From Acorus gramineus (taxonomy: Eukaryota > Streptophyta > Magnoliopsida > Acorales > Acoraceae), in NCBI GenBank assembly GCA_030737835.1, contig CM060849.1:6076001-6140000 (forward strand): a stretch of DNA of 64,000 nt. The letters run 5' to 3'. Under the pieces are notes generated by a model. The model was not told where the DNA came from. It saw only the letters and a program-made list of their open reading frames with translations, and searched no databases. The position numbers were made by a program, and so were the translations under genes. Of this stretch, positions 56,786 through 64,000 are shown piece after piece (within the stretch, counting starts at the first letter, position 1; every line of letters starts with the position of its first letter).

Positions 56786-59700
56786 AAAAATAAATAATAT
56801 TTTAATCACTTTTGACAGCATTAAATAATATTTATTACCACCTCATTCCATACCTTTACAACATTAAATGTTGTTTTTGACTAACCAACCCCTAGTTAAT
56901 TATGAAGGTTTATTTTTATCATTTGAGCCTATACTCGCATTAACGAGTTATATACTTCAATTAATTACGTGAGTGCATTTATAAAAAATGTAGAAAAAAA
57001 AGAAAGGGACTATCCCTTTCTTGTGATCGTATATACCTGTTAATAGAAGTATATACTTTAATCATATGAGTGTATACTCCAATGATGAAAGAGAGAGTTA
57101 ACCAGAATTGATTGGTTGGTCGAAAGATGCATTTAATGTTGTAAATGTGAAAAATGAGATGGTCACAAACATCACTCACTTGGGACCGGATTCCATCAGC
57201 CACCCATTTTCATCATGATCGTCGGTGTTTAATAAAAATCCGACTCATGGACAGAACAAAAAAATTAAAAAAAAGAGGAGAGTTAATATTAATAGACGCT
57301 AACACCCATTTAATCTATTTTGATTTCCCCCTTTTTTGATTTCCCCCCATTTTACATTTTCATTCCCTCCCTCTCTCCATGGGCTTCCCTGAAAAATGAG
57401 AAGAGAGGGAGGGAGGGAAAGTTTATTTTTAGAGGAAAACAAAAAAAAGAGAGGGTTTCTTTGACGGTAAGGTCCATCAAAAAAAGTCCATTGAATTTTT
57501 TTTTTATTTTTTTTTTAAAATGTCCACGTGTCATTGACAGAGTGGCTACTAATTGAAGTGAGGAGACTCAGTTCTGCGGAGATCCGATCCCCACTTAATG
57601 CATGCTAAAGTGAGTAAACTTTTTTCTTTTTTTTTTAATCCACCATCAACGGTGAAAAATGAGCGTCCCAATAATTGATTTTTGGATTGTCCATGTAACA
57701 ACTCTCTTTTTTAAAAAAAATATTTGCTTAATTAAATAAAAATATTAAAAAAAATAAAATACATACTCAAATAAATTGAATACATATATTATTATATTTT
57801 TCATGCAGAGGAGCTAAAAAAAGAGGCTGAATTAAACAAAACAAACAAAAACCCTAGATTTTCAGGAGTGTCAAAGGCGAAGGTAGAAAGAGGGAAAAAT
57901 TTTCATCATCTGAATGGGCGACACGTGTTCATCAAAATGCATAAATGAGATTTATATTAATGATTTTTAATTAATAAAATATTTTTAACTCTTTGATAAA
58001 CACACGTAATCGATTCATACACATACTGACATGAAATTTTTCCAAGTGAGATGATGCAGGAGGGTGGTGACACCTAAAAAGGGGGGCCCCTGTGTGAAAC
58101 TTACAAAAAAATAAATAAAAACATAAATGGGGCCAGTGTGAAATCCATTCAATTGATATATAAGCAACCGTTTGATTAGAGTATTGTAATGTGACAGCCC
58201 CACAACAAAAGTTAAGCAGATAACAAGTGGGGGAAAGTAGAGCAAAGGATCCAAACCTTTGCTCTTTTTGGGCAGCATGCAGGAGATCCAATTACAGTTG
58301 CAAGTGACTTGTAACAAATACAAGAAAAAAAAAATCAACAGCTTCATTCTATTAAAACGCAAAGTTGTGCATCTGATCCAATACTTCAGGCTTGGCGGCA
58401 TAATGGATGACTCAGGGATCATCAGTATTTTTTTAACCTGTTCATAAGACTGAGATTGAGTATATATATGAACTATTACAATACCAAATTCAATTTAACT
58501 TCGACAAATAACCGAGTGTATAGCAAGTGCCTAACATTCCAAAACCATCCTTAGTGCCTTTAAACGAGGATGGATGCAGATAATAATAAATAATAAATAA
58601 AAAACAATAGCATGTTTATGCAATTTTCATAGGATAAATAGGATATGCAATTAATTGCAGACAATCAAATTTCCTCATTTTTTGTTCATATTGCTTGAGG
58701 TATGACAGAGAAACCCCTCTTGCACCCACTTTGATGCAATACTCAGCAATCATTCATTCAACATTCATTTGTTTTTCAGCGTCCTCTTAACACCTCTCCA
58801 AGAAAGAAAATCCCCTCCCAGATATAAGAAACACAATGGATGCCTCTCATAAAGAGGGGGAAAACAGCAGGATCTCCTCTCTACAAGCATTATGCTTATT
58901 CACTTGTAACCACAAAAAAATAATAGAAAAAGAAGATGAATAAGACGGAATATATCTGAAAAATAAAAGAGATAGGAAGAACAAGAAGCTGACCTGCATT
59001 TCTTCTTCCAAATAAAATGTGAAAAGCAGATGCCTTAGGATTCTTTTTGGTGTATCAGGTCTCTTTAAATGTGGACTGAAATGTTTTGTGATTATTTTGA
59101 GTCCAGCTTTGTTTTTGAAGCTGACAAAAGTTTTATTTTGATGTGTTGGCAAATCTGCAGCAGCACATGAGAAGTTGGAACGTGAAGTAGAAGTGTTTTA
59201 AGATTAGGCACGAGTGTGAAGTGGGCATAGCCAGGGCCAGGAGACATCCATATTCAACATACTCAGTAGGGAAGGAGGAGATTACTGCAATCAAGGTTTT
59301 GAGTGGTCTGATTGCTATTAGGAGAGGTGTGAGATAAGTTTAGGTGCTCTGATAGTCTGATCAAAGAGGAAAAGGAGGAGATGGTTGTTGGATCTAACTT
59401 GTGCTGCAAATCTTCATGAGCTGAAATATAAACGGACTTTTGTTCATTGCTTGAGTAAAACAAAGAGTTTGGGTTGAACAAAATCAAGGTCCAAAACAAA
59501 ATAGATGGATATTAAACCTTTTAAAGTGTTATCTTATACATAAGTTATAATTGACAGCAACAATGTGTTTTTCTGTCACAACAAAAAAAAAAAAAACGAG
59601 GGATTGTGGTTGCTATCAGACCTAAACAAGCACTCTCTCTTAAGTGTTGAATACCTCTGTGTTGCCCCTTATTTGTTGATCCCTAAGCCATGCTGCATAA

Positions 59701-61051
59701 TTCATTTGTTTACCTACTACCTTACAATCATGACAGATTCATTAGGAATATAATAGATCCTTAAAAAAAATTTTACACATAATAAATTATACAAAACAAA
59801 ATGATACATATTATCTGCTATTCTAATAACTCATTTAATCAAATATTCATCCATTTAAAGAATAAAAAGTAATTTTTATGTTACCAATATGTATTAAGAA
59901 ATATGTAGCATTTTTCCCACACTGAAATGTATGATACTTTGGGCAAAATGATTCTATAACTGATACCAATGATGGAACTGCTGTAGGTAAGCATACCTTC
60001 AATTCACCAAATTTAAGATCCCAGATGTACAGTGATCAAGTAAAATGTGATTTTGAAATTCTTCAACTTACTTCCTGATGTGTAAAATAGGACTCAATGA
60101 TAATGATCAAAAAATGTTGTTGAAAAGAGGCAATGTGAAAGTTGTCCATTTAGATATGAAAAACATATGGCTTTGCCAAAATGGCACATTCATTTAGTTG
60201 GGGAGGTGTTGCCCTGATGGAGAGCTTTTGACACGGGAATTATAAAGGTTGGACTACTTCTGAAATTTTGAGAAAATTTACCAACCAAATTGAAAAGGGA
60301 ATACCACAAAGTCATGTAGCCCGATTAAAAAAGGAGAGCCATTGGGCAGAATTATATATTAAACAAAGAGCAGGAAGAACAAGGAACACCTACAGAAGCT
60401 GAAGCTAGAAAAAGATTGCGGCATAAGCATTTGCAGCATAAGCATATGTACACGGAAATCTGCATGTACAAAAGAGTTGTTCGCATAAAAAATCAAGAGC
60501 GGTTGTTAACAAGAAGGTGACAACATTCTTTCACGAGTTTGCTTCAACATAGATATTAAATAATAAATAATTATGAATGCAAGGGAAAAGTTGAAAAAAG
60601 AGGTGGTTAATTCATGATATAATGATATTTTCCAGAATATCTATGAATTAACAAGTAGAAATTATATTGAGTGGTATACAGCAACTGGAAAAGAAACTAT
60701 GATGGGACACAAAAGAAAACCAAAGATGAATGGAGATACTACAATGAGTTTATGATTGGTACATCCATCTGTATTGGAGTAATCCAAGATCATTTTGGAA
60801 AATAGAGAGATAAGAGCACTTGGTTCTACTAGCATTTTAGAAAAAAGCTGTGGTGAATATGACGCAGGACATGCATGGTGAATTCCCACCATTCTTCAAA
60901 AAGAAAGAATGGTTATTTATGAAAATAAACATAAGAGAAAGGAAGAACAACGTTGCAAGGCTATAGATGTCAGGCCAATTAGCCATGTTACAATCATATG
61001 TTTGCTATATCACTAGCAAAAGACAGTGGAACCCAATATTAGTGAATGCAC
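56786..61051. other. Long non-coding stretch, no confirmed gene
   Basis: AT-rich intergenic-type DNA with many homopolymer runs. Short ORFs occur on both strands but none matches a known family. The one part with exon-like features is listed separately at 58982-59136. Confidence 0.5.
58982..59136 (-). other. Possible orphan exon
   Basis: On the minus strand an open stretch follows a CTGCTGCAG acceptor-like site and ends at ATGCAG/GTCAGC, a donor-like site. It would encode about 50 residues, including KTFVSFKNKAGLKII and LLFTFYLEEEMQ, with no family that I recognise. No partner exon was found, so this may be chance. Confidence 0.2.
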
Positions 61052-61567
61052 TAGGGGTGCAACTCGGACGGGTTGGGTCGGGTTCGGCTTTAACCCACAT
61101 TGCACAGAGCCCAACCCGAACCCGAGCCCGGCCTCAACCCGAAGGGTTCAACCTAAACCCGAACCCGATCTCAACCCGTGGGTTCGGGTTGAATTCGGGC
61201 TCGGGTTTAATACTTAAAAGATCATAAAAATTATTTAATAAACAACACAATAAACTCTAATTAATTAAATGTATATTCACCACAAAAAAAACTTACAAAA
61301 TCCAAATAGTTTATGAATACATATTCTAAATTTTAATTAAGCCAAACATAACTTCATCGCTTTTCAACAAAAATATAAAAAAAACCTTCACCAATTCGGG
61401 TTCTGGTTGAGCCCGCATAACCTGACCCTCCAACCCGAACCCGACCCGAATTGGGTTCGGGTTAGTTCGGGTTCAGGTCAGGTTGAACCCGGCAGAGAAA
61501 AACCTCAACCCAAACCCGCCCATGAACCGGGTTGGGTCGGGTTCAACTCGCCCAAGTTGCACCCCTA
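61052..61567. mobile_element. hAT-type MITE rich in CCCGAACCCGA repeats (516 bp)
   Basis: Ends are TAGGGGTGCAACTCGG and, on the other strand, TAGGGGTGCAACTTGG. A perfect 8-bp duplication GAATGCAC flanks them (61044-61051 and 61568-61575). The arms are made of GGGTTCGGGT/ACCCGAACCC units around an AT-rich core. It is built like the 55772 element but with a different repeat motif. The short ORFs at 60967-61227 arise from the repeat. Confidence 0.9.
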
Positions 61568-63228
61568 GAATGCACAAATTTTCATTTTTTTACCAAGGAA
61601 AATGGCCCTTGATATTTTCACCTACTACTGAACTGGTGTACTTTGATGAAAAGATGGTGTGACCCTCCAAGGGCCAATTTTGTTTAATTTGGATGTGGAT
61701 GTTTTTTTCATTTGTTTTCTTGTTTGTTCGAGAGCCATCACTAGCTAATATGAATGCTCGGAAAAAAAAAAAAAAAAAAAACGAAGTGTGACCCCGTAAG
61801 AGAGGAGACCAAAAGGATGCAATTAATGGTGGCAGGAAAATACCATATCCCTGGAGGTAGAGCTCCACGGACCAAATCAGCCAGAAGGTCCTGTTTGGTG
61901 ATATTTGCGTTGCTTCTGGAGCACAGATAAGAAACTTCATTCCCCAATTTCTTTTACCAAAAATTTGTTCCTGTGTGCAATTTGTGTTAGGTAACACGTA
62001 TGGGAGAACAACTATTCTAAGAATGCATAGATCAAAATATCAGAAAGACATTGGTTTGCACAAACTAAAAGTCAAAGTCAAACTGAAAATTTTCAGGTAG
62101 GAGTGAGCATATTTTTTCCTAACAAAAATATTCAAGAACAAGAAAATTCAAAAATCACCCATAAGCATAATTTTTATTTATCATATGTCAAAAAATGAGC
62201 CATTCTATAAGATTGTTATGAAATTATACATCATCCAAATTTTTTAGGCACTATAATTTAAGAGAGGTATTGGAGGTAGCTTGATACTCCATCTGATTGA
62301 TTGAAAAAGACTTGTGTAAAAGGAGTAAGAATGGGAGTTTGGTATTGTGCCTAAAGTTAATTGGGGTAAATGACTAAGAAAAATGGGTTCAGGGAAGGAT
62401 TGCAGGAGGTGTTGCATAGCAAGCATAGTGATTTTTTTATTATAGCTTTTCTAGTTTAGATTGCTTAATCATATTCCACTGATTCCAAATCTTATGGGTT
62501 AAGTGATAGTGAATTGAGTTACACAATCACTTAAAAAGGAATTACGGAACAGATGAGATGATGATCCATTCAATAAGACCTGCAGTTATTGTGGAACCAT
62601 GCCACTTGATTATTGAAACATTCAGAGATTGAAACATTCAGAGGCGCAGTCACATATTTTTTAAATAAAAATACAATAGCTAGCGAGATGGAAGTTGTGG
62701 CATGGTATATATGAGAATGTGTACCAAACCAGCATCTTTAATGTTCATTTCCCTGAAAAAGTTTGTAAAATCAAAATAGTCCAGCTGAACAGATAAAGTA
62801 CAGCCCCACGTGTCCCATCCTAAGAAGGTCCATTACAATTCAATTTTGATGGAAATGTGTTTATCCATTCAGGGAAAGATAATGTTCGTAGAAATCATCT
62901 GAGAATCAACTTGGTGTTTTTAACCTTTAACATTAAGATTACTGAATCCAGGGGATGTCTAAGAGTAAATAAAAAATTTTACAAGTTACAATGTGGGCAT
63001 GGTTCAGAAAGGAAGGGGAAAAGGAATCTAAAGAAAACAAATTTGGAGTTTTTTGTCTCCCATGCAGTTTGTCAGAGTATTTGGCTCATGCATAGTCAGA
63101 GCATATTCAAGTGTATAATGGTATACATTGAAAATATTTAGGCAAGCAACAAGACATCAACTCATTGTTGCATGATTGGGAGAATTTTATTTTAGAGTTG
63201 GAGCATTCCTGTAGCATTATGGGGGTGG
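61568..63228. other. Non-coding stretch
   Basis: Nothing recognised. A run of about 19 A is at 61761-61779. The minus-strand ORF at 61590-61997 includes the translation of that run and matches no known family. Confidence 0.45.
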
Positions 63229-63622
63229 ATTCGAAGTAGTAGCCCATGTTTGGGTAGAAGAATAGATGTCGAATAGGTGAATAAGCCCAAAAAACCTATT
63301 TGTTTGCAAAGAATAGGTTGGTATTTCAGATCCCCCATAAATTGTGTTGTTCCACCCAATCTATTCCACTGATATAGAGAGGGTCACATGCCAAATCCCT
63401 TATTATCACCTCTTATAAATCATCTAGGCCCACATGTCAATTTTTTTACCTTTTATAAATCTTTATTCACATCTTATTCACCTTTTATTCATGGTTAACC
63501 AAACTACAAGAATTTCATTATTATGTTTCACAACGAGAATAATAAAAAATACAACCAACCAGGAAATGACTTATTCCACTTGTATAATGGAATAGTTATC
63601 TATCCTGGGATAGCTTACCCAA
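63229..63622. mobile_element. Possible MITE with TGTTTGGGTA-type ends
   Basis: The left side has CATGTTTGGGTAGAAGAATAG and further in GGTGAATAAG. Inverted counterparts occur at about 63465-63506 (GTTTGGTTAACC.. and GGTGAATAAG on the other strand) and again at 63590-63622 (CGTTTGGGTAAGC on the other strand). It may be one element or two overlapping ones; no target duplication could be fixed. Confidence 0.4.
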
Positions 63623-64000
63623 ACGAGAGCATAGGATATTTTGTTACTTGCTATTGTTTGGAACCTCTTACTTTATTTTCTGCTTATTTTATGTTTTTTA
63701 TGGTTTTCGTTTCTTTTTGTTGTTTGGAGATCCCTCGTCGGAGGGGAATTCTTTTGACTTAATCAATCCAGGAAATCCCAACTCTCATTAAAAAAAAAAT
63801 GAAAATAAATGGCCCAAAATAATTCAGCACAAATAATGAAACAGTTGAAAAGCAGCCCACCCATGACTTGTATTATTTCATGGATGAAATTGTAGATAAC
63901 TAAGGCACACGCAATATAGGATGAATGAAGTTAGAAAATGTTGTAAAGTTTGTTGCAAATGGACTCACCAAACAGAAGTGAGCAGCCCTTTATAATCAAT
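63623..64000. other. Non-coding end of window
   Basis: AT-rich DNA with no recognised feature; any gene here would continue beyond the window. Confidence 0.4.

Noticed and set aside
57971..58422. Overlapping minus-strand ORFs of 106 and 135 codons
   Set aside because: No recognisable domain; the two frames overlap on the same strand and cannot both be real. Possibly UTR or intergenic DNA.
61590..61997. Minus-strand ORF of 135 codons
   Set aside because: It contains a Phe run from the A tract at 61761-61779 and has no known family.

Overview
This is nuclear DNA of a flowering plant, probably a eudicot; the species cannot be told from the window. The background is AT-rich. There is one recognisable intact host gene with a long spliced intron, several decayed host-like or domesticated-transposase-type genes, and a dense, layered set of transposable elements. 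Nothing suggests an operon, a CRISPR array, a prophage or any other prokaryotic feature, and I found no convincing new cellular system. The unusual content is the architecture of the nested and inverted retrotransposons.

The dominant element is one Ty3/gypsy family, here called family A. It has LTRs of about 2.9-3.3 kb that start TGTTATA and end GCGTGACA, an initiator-Met-tRNA primer site, and a chromovirus-type gag-pol with a chromodomain-like C terminus (Del/Tekay-like). Seven copies are visible: a chimeric LTR at 1-801; a 5' LTR plus gag at 4352-8675; a truncated reverse LTR at 23641-26079; a deleted non-autonomous element at 26080-32269; a reverse solo LTR at 35639-38986; a structurally complete reverse element at 39503-50285; and a forward solo LTR at 52622-55728. 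Each LTR holds a very GC- and CpG-rich core that opens long meaningless ORFs on both strands.

Layout. 1-4351: chimeric A LTR, a short tandem repeat with palindromic units, and a head-to-head pair of LTRs from a second family (C). 4352-8675: truncated A element. 8676-12220: non-coding, with a 1.1-kb hAT-type element. 12221-18314 (minus): a two-exon BAP31-like ER membrane protein gene with a 5.4-kb intron holding LINE remnants and small insertions. 19031-23640 (plus): a plant-mobile-domain (MAIN-like) pseudogene, with a Mutator-type element carrying a PPR gene fragment in its intron. 23641-32269: inverted A LTR pair and a deleted A element. 32622-34608: a GRF zinc-finger pseudogene and a FAR1/FRS (MULE transposase) pseudogene. 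35340-55766: a MITE-like element of about 0.5 kb blown up to 20 kb by three LTR insertions, one of which (solo LTR B) was itself hit by the complete A element; target-site duplications (TSDs) fix the order. 55772-64000: non-coding DNA with two hAT MITEs that have perfect 8-bp TSDs and two further MITE-like elements.

The functional host content is therefore probably just the BAP31-like gene. The rest records repeated insertion, LTR-LTR recombination, inversion and decay.
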